NCBI RefSeq assembly: GCF_009806555.1
Contig: NZ_VUOK01000054.1
Location: 62,001-126,000 of the forward strand
Direction of reading: 5' to 3'
DNA: 64,000 nucleotides
DNA from: Methylobacterium sp. 2A
GTDB taxonomy: Bacteria; Pseudomonadota; Alphaproteobacteria; Rhizobiales; Beijerinckiaceae
Positions 42,808 through 51,745 of this stretch are shown one piece after another. The position numbers and the translations under genes are program-made. Positions within the stretch are counted from its first letter, which is position 1; every line of letters starts with the position of its first letter. The notes under the pieces are model-generated. The model saw nothing but the letters and a program-made list of their open reading frames with translations, was not told where the DNA came from and searched no databases.

Positions 42808-44340
42808 ATGCACCCCGTCGCGCGCACCCCCGAGGCGCCCTTCGGCCGCGCGAAGGCGCAGCCCCGTTCCCGCGCCCGCAGCCTGATGGCGGCGATCCTG
42901 GTCGGCACCTCCGTGATGACGGCGGCGCTGCCGGTCCCGGCCTTCGCCAAGGGTCCGGCCTCGCTGGCCGACCTCGCCGAGCAGGTGACCGACGCGGTGG
43001 TGAACATCTCGGCCTCCACCACGGTCGAGGCCCGGGGCGGCCGCGCCATGCCGCAGGTGCCGCCGGGCACCCCGTTCGAGGATCTGTTCGAGGAGTTCTT
43101 CAACCGCCGCGGCGGACGCGGCGGCGGCGATGGCGACATGCCGCGCCAGCAGCGAAAGTCGAACTCGCTCGGCTCGGGCTTCATCATCGACGCCGCCGGC
43201 CTCGTGGTGACCAACAACCACGTCATCGGCGATGCCAACGACATCCAGGTGATCCTGCACGACGGCACCAAGCTGAAGGCCGAGATCGTCGGCAAGGATT
43301 CGAAGATCGACCTCGCGGTGCTTCGGGTGAAGCCGCCGGCCGATCACCCGCTCAAGGCCGTGCCGTTCGGCAATTCGGACAAGATGCGGCCGGGCGACTG
43401 GGTGATCGCCATCGGCAACCCGTTCGGCCTCGGCGGTTCGGTCTCGGCCGGCATCGTCTCGGCCCGGGGCCGGAACATCGAGTCCGGACCCTACGACAAC
43501 TACATCCAGACCGATGCGGCGATCAACAAGGGCAATTCGGGCGGCCCGCTGTTCAACATGGACGGCGAGGTGATCGGCATCAACACGGCGATCCTGTCGC
43601 CCACCGGCGGCTCGGTCGGCATCGGCTTCGCGGTGCCGTCCGACACGGCCAAGCCCGTCATCGACCAGCTGCGCGATTACGGCGAGGTCCGCCGCGGCTG
43701 GCTCGGCGTGCGTATCCAGAACGTCGATGATGCCACCGCCGAGGCCCTGAACCTCAAGGGCGGCGCGCGCGGCGCCCTGGTGGCGGGGGTCGACGAGAAG
43801 GGCCCAGCCAAGACCGCCGGCATCGAGGTCGGCGACGTGATCCTGAAGTTCAACGGCGCCCCCGTGAAGGCCTCGGGCGACCTGCCGCGGATCGTGGCCT
43901 CGACGCCCGTGGGCCAGAAGGTCGATGTGGTCGTCATGCGCAAGGGCGAGGAGGTGACGAAGCCCGTCACCCTCGGTCGCCTGGAAGACAGCGACAAGCC
44001 GCAGTTCGCCAACCTGCGCCAGCCGGAGCCCGAGAGCGCCACGCGTCAGGCGCTCGGCCTCAACCTGTCCGGCATGACCGACGATCTGCGCAAGAAGTAC
44101 GCGATCAAGGATACCGTGAAGGGCGTGGTCGTCACCCGGGTCGATCCGAACTCGACGGCGGCCGACAAGCGGATCCAGCCCGGCGAGGTGATCGTGGAGG
44201 TCGGCCAGGAGGCGGTGAACAGCCCGGCCGACGTCACCAAGCGGATCGATGCCCTGAAGAAGGACGGGCGCAAATCGGTGCTGCTGCTGGTGGCGAGCGC
44301 GACCGGCGACGTGCGGTTCGTGGCCCTTGGGCTGGACTGA
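42808..44340 (+). CDS. degP: DegP/HtrA (Do-family) periplasmic serine protease
   Basis: A 510-aa protease-chaperone of the envelope. A signal peptide with an extended basic N-terminus ends near ALPVPAFAK (about residue 48). The catalytic triad is in VVTNNHVIG (His), KIDLAVLRVK (Asp) and NKGNSGGPLFN (Ser). Two PDZ domains follow: about residues 290-380 (GWLGVRIQ) and 420-505 (VVVTRVDPNS). GAAGAGG is 6 bases before the ATG at 42808. It follows hflC, the usual alphaproteobacterial order. Confidence 0.95.
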   Translation: MHPVARTPEAPFGRAKAQPRSRARSLMAAILVGTSVMTAALPVPAFAKGPASLADLAEQVTDAVVNISASTTVEARGGRAMPQVPPGTPFEDLFEEFFNRRGGRGGGDGDMPRQQRKSNSLGSGFIIDAAGLVVTNNHVIGDANDIQVILHDGTKLKAEIVGKDSKIDLAVLRVKPPADHPLKAVPFGNSDKMRPGDWVIAIGNPFGLGGSVSAGIVSARGRNIESGPYDNYIQTDAAINKGNSGGPLFNMDGEVIGINTAILSPTGGSVGIGFAVPSDTAKPVIDQLRDYGEVRRGWLGVRIQNVDDATAEALNLKGGARGALVAGVDEKGPAKTAGIEVGDVILKFNGAPVKASGDLPRIVASTPVGQKVDVVVMRKGEEVTKPVTLGRLEDSDKPQFANLRQPEPESATRQALGLNLSGMTDDLRKKYAIKDTVKGVVVTRVDPNSTAADKRIQPGEVIVEVGQEAVNSPADVTKRIDALKKDGRKSVLLLVASATGDVRFVALGLD

Positions 44341-44366
44341 GCGGCACCATCGGACGAACAATCTCA

Positions 44367-44399
44367 GGCCGTCGCTTCGCGAGGAGCGGCGGCCTTTCT
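44367..44399 (+). terminator. Rho-independent terminator after degP
   Basis: GGCCGTCGCT pairs with AGCGGCGGCC (one G-T pair) around the loop TCGCGAGG and is followed by TTTCTGTT. It lies 26 bases after the degP stop and should end the hflK-hflC-degP transcript. Confidence 0.9.
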
Positions 44400-44483
44400 G
44401 TTATCGGGACAGAGCATCGACGCGGAGCCGCGGGCGGTCACACTCACGCGGCGAGTCAGGGTGACTCGAACGATCCCGGACCT

Positions 44484-44858
44484 ATGACGGCCGTCGCCTT
44501 CGATACCTTGAAGTTCGCCCGCGCCCTGCGGGAGAAGGCGAAGCTGTCGCCCGAGCAGGCCGAAGGCTTGGCCGACGCTCTGGTCGATGTCTTCGACGGA
44601 AATCTCGCCACGAAAGCCGACATCCGCGACGTTCAGGCCGATATCCAACTCGTTCGCCGTGAGGTGGAGACCTTAAAGGTTCAGACCCGGGCAGACATCG
44701 AGGCGCTGCGGCTCACAACCAAAGCCGATAGCGAAGCGGTAAAGGGCGCCATCGCCTCCGCCAAGGTCGAGACGGTGCGCTCGCTTGTCGGCGCGATCGG
44801 CTTTCAGACGCTGGCCGTGCTGGGCGCCGTGGTGGCCCTGACCCGGACCCTCCCCTGA
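44484..44858 (+). CDS. DUF1640/CCDC90-like coiled-coil membrane protein
   Basis: A 124-aa protein. The N-terminus FDTLKFARALREKAKLSPEQAEGLADAL matches the start of the CCDC90/DUF1640 family, followed by a long coiled coil with the repeated TKADI motif, and a C-terminal transmembrane helix (GFQTLAVLGAVVALTRTL). Bacterial members are unstudied; eukaryotic relatives are MCUR1-like mitochondrial proteins. It is convergent with serB. Confidence 0.75.
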   Translation: MTAVAFDTLKFARALREKAKLSPEQAEGLADALVDVFDGNLATKADIRDVQADIQLVRREVETLKVQTRADIEALRLTTKADSEAVKGAIASAKVETVRSLVGAIGFQTLAVLGAVVALTRTLP

Positions 44859-44862
44859 GCGC

Positions 44863-45756
44863 TCACCCCACGAACTCCGCCGCCGCGTAGCCCTGGAGAT
44901 AGAGCAGCGCCGTCAGGTCGCCGTGCTCGACCCGGACCTGCGCCGCGGCCGCGACCGCGGGCTTGGCCCGGAACGCCACGCCGAGGCCGGCCTCGGCCAG
45001 CATGTCGAGGTCGTTGGCGCCGTCGCCGACCGCCAGCGTGTCCGCGGGGCCGAGGCCGAGCGTGCCGCGGAGCTCGATCAGCGTAGCGCGCTTCTCGGCC
45101 TTGCCGACGATCGGATCCGCGACGGTGCCGGTCAGGCGGCCACCCGCCACGCCCAGCACGTTGGACCGGTGCTCGTGAAAGCCGATCATCGCGGCGATCG
45201 GGCCGGTGAACAGGGTAAAGCCGCCCGAGACGAGACAGGTCCGGGCACCGTGGGCCCGCATCGTCCGCACCAGCGTGGGACCGCCCGGCGTGAGGCTCAA
45301 CCGCTCGGCGATCAGCCCGTCGATCGTATCAACCGGGATGTCTTTCAGGAGCGCCACGCGCTCGCGGAGCGCCGGCTCGAAGGCGATCTCGCCGCGCATC
45401 GCACGCTCGGTGATCGCCGCCACATGATCCTTGAGGCCGAGCGTCCCGGCGAGTTCGTCGATGCATTCCTGCTCGATCATGGTGGAATCCATGTCGGCCA
45501 GGAACAGGCGCTTGCGCCGATGCGCGTCGGCGGGCAGCACCGCGAGGTCGATCGGCTCGCCGGCGAGCGCCGTCCGGAGCGTGTCGGTGAGTGCCGCCGC
45601 GGAGGCGGGCTCGCCCGGGGCCAGCAGCTCGGCCGCGACCTCCCCGTGCAGGATCCGGGGCTGGTGCTCCGTCCGCAGCACGGCGCGCGTCTCGGCCAGC
45701 ACCGCGTCGGTGATGGACGGCCGATCCGGGTTTGCTATCAGGACCGCGACCAGCAT
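44863..45756 (-). CDS. serB: Phosphoserine phosphatase
   Basis: Last step of serine synthesis. The 297-aa protein has an N-terminal ACT-like region (residues 1-75) and a HAD domain: LADMDSTMIEQECIDELA with Asp88 and Asp90, LVSGGFTLFTGPIA (motif II), KAEKRATLIELRG (Lys) and AVGDGANDLDMLAEAG (motif IV). Its start is only 14 bp from the divergent miaA start, so its promoter must overlap the miaA coding region. Confidence 0.96.
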   Translation of the reverse strand: MLVAVLIANPDRPSITDAVLAETRAVLRTEHQPRILHGEVAAELLAPGEPASAAALTDTLRTALAGEPIDLAVLPADAHRRKRLFLADMDSTMIEQECIDELAGTLGLKDHVAAITERAMRGEIAFEPALRERVALLKDIPVDTIDGLIAERLSLTPGGPTLVRTMRAHGARTCLVSGGFTLFTGPIAAMIGFHEHRSNVLGVAGGRLTGTVADPIVGKAEKRATLIELRGTLGLGPADTLAVGDGANDLDMLAEAGLGVAFRAKPAVAAAAQVRVEHGDLTALLYLQGYAAAEFVG

Positions 45757-45770
45757 CGTGGAGGTTCGCC

Positions 45771-46691
45771 TTGCCGTCAGACCGGGAGGAATCCGGGGGG
45801 CGCCCGGCGGCGATCCTCATCGCAGGGCCCACCGCGTCGGGCAAGTCGGCACTCGCCGCCCGGCTGGCGGAGCGCCATGGCGGCGTGGTCATCAACACCG
45901 ATTCCATGCAGGTCTACGCGGATCTGCGCCGCCTGACCGCCCGGCCCGATCCGGCTGAGGAAGCCCGGGTGCCGCACAGGCTCTACGGCCATGTCGACGG
46001 CGCCGTGAATTATTCGCTGGGGCATTTCTCGCGGGATGCGGCAGCGTTGCTCCGGACGCTCGACGGGCGGTTGCCGGTCTTCGTCGGCGGCACCGGCCTG
46101 TACTTCCGGGCGCTGGAGCAGGGGTTTTCGGAGCTGCCGCCCGTGCCCGAGGCGGTGCGGGCGCAGGTGCGGGAGGCGGCCGAGGGGCGTCCCACCGAGG
46201 CGCTGCACGCCGACCTCGCCCGACACGACCCCGAAGGCGCGGCCCGCCTGCGCCCGAGCGACCGGATGCGGGTGATGCGCGCCCTTGAAATCGTCCTCGC
46301 CACGGGACGCCCGATCGCGAGCTTCTACGGCGATCCCGTTCCCGGTCCGCTGGCCGGATGGGATCTCAAGAGAATCTTCCTGGCGCCCGACCGCGAACAG
46401 CTGCGGGCCCGTATCGACGCCCGGTTCCGGACCATGATCGCGGAGGGTGCGCTGGACGAGGTCGCGCGCCTGCGGTCCCGAAGGCTCGATCCGATGCTGC
46501 CGGTGATGCGGGCCCACGGCGTGCCGGGCCTGATCGCTCACCTCGACGGGGCGATCCGTCTCGAAGACGCGATCCATCGCGGGCAGGCGGATACGCGGGC
46601 TTATGCCAAGCGCCAGTTCACGTGGTTCCGCCACCAGATGGGGGAGGACTGGCGCTGGATGAGTCCGGAGGGGGCGGCGGCTGAGCTTTGA
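45771..46691 (+). CDS. miaA: tRNA dimethylallyltransferase (i6A37 synthesis)
   Basis: Prenylates A37 of tRNAs reading UNN codons. The 306-aa protein has the P-loop ILIAGPTASGKSALAARLA near residue 16, NTDSMQVYADLRRLTARP (catalytic Asp), VGGTGLYFRALEQG, and KRQFTWFRHQM near the end. There is no ATG; the TTG at 45771 has GGAGG 6 bases upstream and gives the standard N-terminus. Another in-frame TTG at 45732 would overlap serB. Confidence 0.95.
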   Translation: MPSDREESGGRPAAILIAGPTASGKSALAARLAERHGGVVINTDSMQVYADLRRLTARPDPAEEARVPHRLYGHVDGAVNYSLGHFSRDAAALLRTLDGRLPVFVGGTGLYFRALEQGFSELPPVPEAVRAQVREAAEGRPTEALHADLARHDPEGAARLRPSDRMRVMRALEIVLATGRPIASFYGDPVPGPLAGWDLKRIFLAPDREQLRARIDARFRTMIAEGALDEVARLRSRRLDPMLPVMRAHGVPGLIAHLDGAIRLEDAIHRGQADTRAYAKRQFTWFRHQMGEDWRWMSPEGAAAEL

Positions 46692-46756
46692 GCGTGCCGC
46701 TCTGCCCCTGTCCGCTCTGCGGGATACGGCACCACCCATCGGCCGGGAAGACGCGC

Positions 46757-46870
46757 GCTCCTCCCCTCGCGAGGAGGAGGTGGATGGAGGGTGGCGCAGG
46801 ATCGAGCGGTCCAGTGCCGTCTGCGCCATCCTCGTCCGAGGCCCCTCCCCCGCAAAGGGGGCGGGAGAGG
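46757..46870. repeat. Intergenic repeat, family B (MITE core-like, no terminal repeats)
   Basis: The stretch starts CTCCTCCCCTCGCGAGGAGG and contains GTGGCGCAGGATC and CAGTGCCGTCTGCGCCA, the same central pattern as the MITE core at 21312-21421 (GTGGTGCAGGAT, GTGCCGTCTGCACCA). It ends in a G/C-rich palindrome. The CCAGCCCTTTTAAGG ends of the MITE are not present here. It lies between the convergent miaA and glycine-zipper genes. Confidence 0.7.
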
Positions 46871-46889
46871 CACAGAACCGGCAGCCCTC

Positions 46890-47216
46890 CTACTCGCAGA
46901 CCTCGACGCGGCGGTAGGTGAACTCGCCGTCGCCGAGCCATTCCTTGCGGCGCTCGTAGTGGCAGATCGGGCCGCGGCGCTCGCGGATCACGACGGGCTC
47001 GGGCTCCTCGACCACGACGCGGCGCGGACGGTACTCCGGCGGCGGGGGCGGGGGCGGGTTGTTGGCGCCGTTGATGAGGGCGCTGCCCACGACGCCGCCG
47101 ACCACGCCGGCCGCGAGGCCGCCCACGATGGCGCCGGTATGGTCGCGGGCGGCGGCCGGGGCGACGGCCCCGAGCACCAGGGTCGCGGCGAGGGCGGCGG
47201 CCCCGGCGCGAATCAT
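46890..47216 (-). CDS. Secreted glycine-zipper protein
   Basis: A 108-aa exported protein: signal peptide ending GAVAPAAARDH near residue 24, a glycine-zipper membrane segment AIVGGLAAGVVGGVVGSAL, a Pro-run (NNPPPPPPPEYRP) and a C-terminal part with CHYERRKEWLGDGEFTYRRVEVC, whose two Cys could pair. Glycine-zipper segments insert in membranes. The ATG at 47216 gives the cleanest signal peptide; earlier in-frame starts exist. Confidence 0.65.
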   Translation of the reverse strand: MIRAGAAALAATLVLGAVAPAAARDHTGAIVGGLAAGVVGGVVGSALINGANNPPPPPPPEYRPRRVVVEEPEPVVIRERRGPICHYERRKEWLGDGEFTYRRVEVCE

Positions 47217-47359
47217 CGTGAAGGAACCGTTGAAGGACACGCGCAACATCTCCCGTTCGTGTTGAGCACGATCCAACACCGGGAGGATTAAAAATCCCCG
47301 AAGCGGCCCAATTCGATCGTGTCCCAGATGAACCGGACGATCCGGGGCGCCGACACGGT

Positions 47360-48037
47360 TCAGAGCAACCCGTCGAGGCTCTCCACGACCGAGGCCGGGG
47401 CGAGGTCGGCATATTCCTCCGGCAGCCCCTTGCGATTCACCCAGGCGGTGCGGAACCCGAAGGCGGTCGCCCCCGCCACGTCCCACCGGTTCGAGGAGCA
47501 GAACAGCACGTCGCCTGCGCCGACCGCCAGCCGCGTCAGGGCGCTCCGGTAGGCGTCGGGGTGCGTCTTGAACACCTGCGCGTCGTCCACCGACAGCACC
47601 GCGTCGAGGTGGTCGGCGAGCCCCGCCGAGGCCACCGCCCGGTCGACCATGGCGGCGTTGCCGTTGGTCAGGATCGCGGTGCGGATGCCGCGCTTGCGTA
47701 AGGACGCCAGCACGCCCGGCACCTCCGGATAGGCGTCGAGGTCGCGGTAGGCGTCGAGCAGGCGCTCCCGCAGACCCGGATCCACCCCGGGATGGAGCGC
47801 GAGCGCGTAATCGAGGGCCCGCACGGTGAGGTCCCAGAAGGCGGCGTAGCGGCCCATCAGCGCCAGGGTCCAGCTGTATTCGAGCTGCTTGTTGCGCCAG
47901 ACCTCGGACAGGTGGTCGGCGTCCGGCCCCACCGCATCGGCGTAGCGCTGGACCGCGGCGTTCACGTCGAACAGCGTGCCGTAGGCGTCGAACACGGCGG
48001 CCTTCACGCCCGCGAGCGGTCCTGATGCGTCGGTCAT
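47360..48037 (-). CDS. (S)-2-haloacid dehalogenase-type HAD hydrolase
   Basis: A 225-aa HAD type II protein: VFDAYGTLFDVNAAVQRYAD (nucleophile Asp in the DAYGTLFD signature of L-2-haloacid dehalogenases), WRNKQLEYSWTLALMGRY (substrate Arg/Trp region), LTNGNAAMVDRAV, KTHPDAYRSAL (Lys) and FCSSNRWDVAGATAFG (the SSNxWD motif of this subfamily). Acts on 2-haloalkanoic acids if it is a true dehalogenase. AGAGGA precedes the ATG. The natural substrate is unknown. Confidence 0.88.
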   Translation of the reverse strand: MTDASGPLAGVKAAVFDAYGTLFDVNAAVQRYADAVGPDADHLSEVWRNKQLEYSWTLALMGRYAAFWDLTVRALDYALALHPGVDPGLRERLLDAYRDLDAYPEVPGVLASLRKRGIRTAILTNGNAAMVDRAVASAGLADHLDAVLSVDDAQVFKTHPDAYRSALTRLAVGAGDVLFCSSNRWDVAGATAFGFRTAWVNRKGLPEEYADLAPASVVESLDGLL

Positions 48038-48107
48038 GGCGTTCCTCTCTGGGTGCTCCCGCCCGATCTGGGGCCGGGACCGCGCCGCGGCGAGCCCGAC
48101 CTGTTTC

Positions 48108-49634
48108 TCACGCCCGGCGCAGGCGCAGGCCGAACAGGTGCAGCAATCCTGCCAGCAGGCCGCCATAGACCACCGCGCCGGCCAGGCCGAGCAGCACCAG
48201 CACGACGAGTTCGCGCCCGTGCGGCAGGGTCGGCACCAGCGCCTGGGCTACGCCTTGGCCGTAGATCGCGACGGCCGCGAGCCCGAGGCAGGCGAGCACG
48301 ACTCCGGCGACGGTGAGCCCCAGGGTGCGCCCCGGCGCCGTCCAGTTCCGGCGCTTGGCGAGCACCAGCAGCAGGATCAGGTTGACCCATTGGGCGACCG
48401 CCGTGGCGAGCGCCAGCCCGGTGACACCGTAGGGGCCGGTGAGCCAGAGCTTGAGCGCGACATTCACCGCGATCGCCGTCAGCGAAGCCCAGAGCGGGGT
48501 CTTGGTGTCCTGGCGGGCGTAGAAGCTCGCCGTCGCGCTGCGCACCAGCACCACGGCGGGCAACGCGAAGCCGTAGGCGGCGAGCACCGAGGCCGCCCGG
48601 GCGGCATCCTCCGCCCCGAAGGCGCCGCGCTGGAACAGGGCCGCCATGATCAGATCCGGGATGGTCAGGAACGCCACCGTGAACGGCGCCGAGAGCGCCA
48701 GGGAGAAGCCCGCCGCCCGGTTCTGCGCCGCATGCGCCCCGGCCACGTCCCCGGCGGCGATCCGGCGGCTCATCTCGGGCAGCAGCACCGTGCCGGCCGC
48801 GATAGCGATGACCCCGAACGGGAGCTGGTAGAGCCGGTCGGCATAGTAGAGCGCCGAGACCGCCCCAGTCGGCAGCCAGCTCGCGATGATCGTGTCGGCG
48901 AAGGCCGCGATCTGGAAGCCGGCCGAGCCGATCACCGCCGGCCCGAGCACCGCGAAGAAACGGTTCAGGGCCGGGTCTGCCCGGGGCACCGCGAGACCCG
49001 GCATCACCCGGGCCCGGCGGCAGCCCCACCAGAGCAGGCCGAACTGGAGCACGCCCGAGACGGCCACGCCCCAGGCGGCCGCGTAGGCGGCGTTCGGGAA
49101 CAGGACGCTCAACCCCAGGGCGGCCAGCATCGCGAGGTTGAGCAGAACCGGAGCGCCCGCCGCCACGGCGAAGTGCCGGTGGGCGTTGAGGATGCCCGAC
49201 AGCAGCGTCACCAGCGTCATGAACAGCAGATACGGGAAGGTGATGCGGGTCAGCGCCACCGCGAGCCGGAAGCGCTCGCCGTCCTCCGCGAAGCCCGGCG
49301 CGAGCGCATGCACGACCCAGGGCATCGCCGGCAGGGCGATGTTCAGCAGCACGAGCTGCACGATCAGCATCAGGGTGAAGACGCGGTCCGCGAAGCGATG
49401 CGCGTCCCCCGGGGCACCCGCCTCCGCGAGCCCGGCATAGGCCGGCACGAAGGCGGTGTTGAACGCGCCCTCGCCGAAGATCGCCCGGAAATGGTTCGGC
49501 AGCCGGAACGCCACCACGAAGGCGTCGGCCATCGGCCCCGCGCCCATCACGGCGGCCATCACCACGTCGCGGGCGAAGCCGGTGACGCGCGAGACCAGGG
49601 TCCAGCCGCCGACCGAGAGGATGGAGCGGATCAT
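48108..49634 (-). CDS. murJ: Lipid II flippase MurJ
   Basis: Flips the peptidoglycan precursor across the inner membrane. The 508-aa protein has about 14 transmembrane helices, the N-terminal ILSVGGWTLVSRVTGFARDV (conserved R-x-x-G-x-x-R), and the internal PYLLFMTLVTLLSGILNAHRHFA segment typical of MurJ. The ATG at 49634 fits the family start MIRSIL. It is followed by the haloacid dehalogenase on the same strand. Confidence 0.95.
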   Translation of the reverse strand: MIRSILSVGGWTLVSRVTGFARDVVMAAVMGAGPMADAFVVAFRLPNHFRAIFGEGAFNTAFVPAYAGLAEAGAPGDAHRFADRVFTLMLIVQLVLLNIALPAMPWVVHALAPGFAEDGERFRLAVALTRITFPYLLFMTLVTLLSGILNAHRHFAVAAGAPVLLNLAMLAALGLSVLFPNAAYAAAWGVAVSGVLQFGLLWWGCRRARVMPGLAVPRADPALNRFFAVLGPAVIGSAGFQIAAFADTIIASWLPTGAVSALYYADRLYQLPFGVIAIAAGTVLLPEMSRRIAAGDVAGAHAAQNRAAGFSLALSAPFTVAFLTIPDLIMAALFQRGAFGAEDAARAASVLAAYGFALPAVVLVRSATASFYARQDTKTPLWASLTAIAVNVALKLWLTGPYGVTGLALATAVAQWVNLILLLVLAKRRNWTAPGRTLGLTVAGVVLACLGLAAVAIYGQGVAQALVPTLPHGRELVVLVLLGLAGAVVYGGLLAGLLHLFGLRLRRA

Positions 49635-49659
49635 GGGTTGGGGCGCCACGCTCCGCGGC

Positions 49660-49842
49660 TCCCCTCCCCCCTCTGCGGGGGAGGGTACCCTGCGCAGCGG
49701 GGGGGGCCGGGACGAAGTCCCGCAAGGGGGGCAGCGCGACGGTTCAGGCTATGACGCGCCTCGCGACCTTTCCCGAAACGTCGCTCCCCTCTCCCGACCC
49801 CTGCCGACGCAGGGGCCACCCTCCCCCGCAGAGGGGGAAGGG
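49660..49842. repeat. Long imperfect inverted repeat, intergenic family A (second copy)
   Basis: The left arm begins CCCCTCCCCCCTCTGCGGGG and the right arm ends CCTCCCCCGCAGAGGGGGAA, near complements around about 60 bp, with the internal hairpin CCCCTGCCGACGCAGGGG. It resembles the copy at 7627-7804. It lies in the 359-bp gap between murJ and sodB, upstream of murJ. Confidence 0.78.
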
Positions 49843-49993
49843 TGCACAGCGGAAACGTCGCTGATGTCGATTGCAGGGGAATGGCCGAACCCTTCAGCAC
49901 CGGATCATCCGGCGATGCGCGCATCAAGAGCCGGTTTCATCGGCCATCTCAAGGGTGCCGCGGGTCCAGGATCCGCGGCACCGGCTGGACGCC

Positions 49994-50593
49994 TCAGGCG
50001 GTCGCCTCGGCGTACATCTTCTCCACGTGCTCCCAGTTCACGAGGTTCTCGATGAACGCCTTGAGGTAGTCGGGCCGGCGGTTGCGATAGTCGATGTAGT
50101 AGGAGTGCTCCCACACATCCACGCCGAGGATCGGCTTGGCGCCGTGAACCAGCGGGTTCTCGCCGTTCGGGGTCTTCAGGATCGCGAGCTTGCCGTCCTT
50201 CACGGCGAGCCACGCCCAGCCCGAGCCGAACTGGCTGACGCCCGCCTGGATGAAGTCCGCCTTGAACTTCTCGGCGCCGCCGAGATCCTCGTCGATCTTC
50301 TTGGCCAGCGCCCCGGGGATCGCGCCACCGCCGTTCGGCTTCATCCACTGCCAGAAGTGGATGTGGTTGTAGTGCTGGCCGGCGTTGTTGAAGAGCGGCT
50401 GATTCGTGTTGTAGGCGGCCTTCACGATCTCCTCGACACTCTTGCCCTGGAGATCGGTGCCCTCGAGCAGCTTGTTGCCCGTATCGACATAGGCCTTGTG
50501 GTGCTTGTCGTGGTGGAACTCGAGGGTTTCCTTCGACATGTACGGCCCGAGCGCGTCGTAGGCGTAGGGCAGTTCCGGCAGGGTGAAGGTCAT
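49994..50593 (-). CDS. sodB: Iron superoxide dismutase
   Basis: Dismutates superoxide in the cytoplasm. The 199-aa protein has MSKETLEFHHDKHHKAYVD with His27, FNNAGQHYNHIHFWQWMKP with the second His ligand, and DVWEHSYYIDYRNRRPDYL with the Asp and His ligands near residue 160. GAGQHY and FGSGWAWLAV segments match Fe-type SodB; metal preference could be cambialistic. It stands alone upstream of the repeat and murJ. Confidence 0.95.
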   Translation of the reverse strand: MTFTLPELPYAYDALGPYMSKETLEFHHDKHHKAYVDTGNKLLEGTDLQGKSVEEIVKAAYNTNQPLFNNAGQHYNHIHFWQWMKPNGGGAIPGALAKKIDEDLGGAEKFKADFIQAGVSQFGSGWAWLAVKDGKLAILKTPNGENPLVHGAKPILGVDVWEHSYYIDYRNRRPDYLKAFIENLVNWEHVEKMYAEATA

Positions 50594-50881
50594 CGCGTCT
50601 GTCTCCGCTTGGCAAAGAACATTGGCAGGGGGCAGCCTCGTCCCCGGCGGGGGCTCCCGAGTCGAGAGACCGCTAGGTAAGTCGAGCGCCGCGTGACGGC
50701 AACGCCGTTCCGGGCCAGCCGCGCGGGAAGTCCCAGGAACGAAGGCCGCTGGGCCGTATGAGTCCGCCGGCAGACAACCGGCGGCGTGCGCTATCCCGTG
50801 CGATCTCGCCATCCGGTTTTGCAATCTAGCGGCCAGGGCTTACTGTGCGGCACGCCTTGAGGGCCGGCGGGGAGCCGGCAC

Positions 50882-51745
50882 GTGCCAGAGAGTCTCATGA
50901 TCGCTGCGCTGTTCGCGCTCGCCGCCGCCATGATCATCGGGGGCTGCGCCGCCGTGATCCAGGGCTTCCCCTATGTGCGTCTGGAGAGCGGACTCGCGAT
51001 GGTGATCGCGGGCTCGGTGGCGGCCTCCTCGGGGGCGGTCCTGCTCGGTCTCGGCGTGCTCGCCATCAGCTTCCGGCGCGTCGCGCGGGCGATCGCGCAG
51101 ATCCCGATATCCGGCCCGCGCGAAGCCGCGCCGATCGCCGTGCCGAGCGCAGCCGACGAGGGCCGGGGCCGGCCGCCGATCCTGCCCGCGGCTCCGGCCT
51201 TCATCGTGCCGTCGGTCGTGGAGCCGCCCTTCGATCCCGAGCGCCCCCGGATCGAGCCGAACCTGGATCTCCGGCCGGAGGCGGCTTCGCCTGTGCCGGC
51301 TGATCTGCCGAAGCCGGTCCGGGCCGATCTGACGCCCAACCCACCCGCGCCGCCGGCGATCCCGCGCGGACCGATCCTTCCGCCGAGAGAGCCCCCCAGG
51401 CTCGAAGTTCCCCAGCCGGCGGCGCCCAGGCCGGAGCCGGCCCCGGCGGCAGGCGTGATCGCCCCGGAAGACGATCTGTTCGCCGCGCCCGAAGCCCCGG
51501 CGGAGCCGGAGGGGGCACCGACCGCACATCCGGCCCCTGCGCCGGAGCCGGCGCCCGCAGCGCCGAATCCGGAGGCGCGCACCGTGGTCGGGCGCTACGC
51601 CTCGGGCGGCAACACCTACGTGATGTTCGAGAACGGCTCGATCGAGGCGGAGACGCCGCAGGGCCGGTTCACCTTCGCGTCCCTCGACGAGTTGAAGGCC
51701 TTCGTGGATGGCGGCGGCGAATCCGGCACCCGAGGCGCCGCCTGA
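50882..51745 (+). CDS. Membrane protein with a Pro-rich cytoplasmic region
   Basis: A 287-aa protein: two N-terminal helices (IAALFALAAAMIIGGCAAVI and LAMVIAGSVAASSGAVLLGLG), then about 170 residues rich in Pro and Ala, and a small folded C-terminus VVGRYASGGNTYVMFENGSIE, ETPQGRFTFASLDELKAFVDG. That end motif recurs in rhizobial proteins of unknown role. Starts at GTG 50882 with GGGGAG upstream; ATG 50897 is the alternative. It is convergent with the HWE kinase, with no bases between the stops. Confidence 0.65.
   Translation: MPESLMIAALFALAAAMIIGGCAAVIQGFPYVRLESGLAMVIAGSVAASSGAVLLGLGVLAISFRRVARAIAQIPISGPREAAPIAVPSAADEGRGRPPILPAAPAFIVPSVVEPPFDPERPRIEPNLDLRPEAASPVPADLPKPVRADLTPNPPAPPAIPRGPILPPREPPRLEVPQPAAPRPEPAPAAGVIAPEDDLFAAPEAPAEPEGAPTAHPAPAPEPAPAAPNPEARTVVGRYASGGNTYVMFENGSIEAETPQGRFTFASLDELKAFVDGGGESGTRGAA

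Noticed and set aside
48036..49754. A 572-codon open frame antisense to murJ
   Set aside because: No family features; MurJ is unmistakable on the minus strand.
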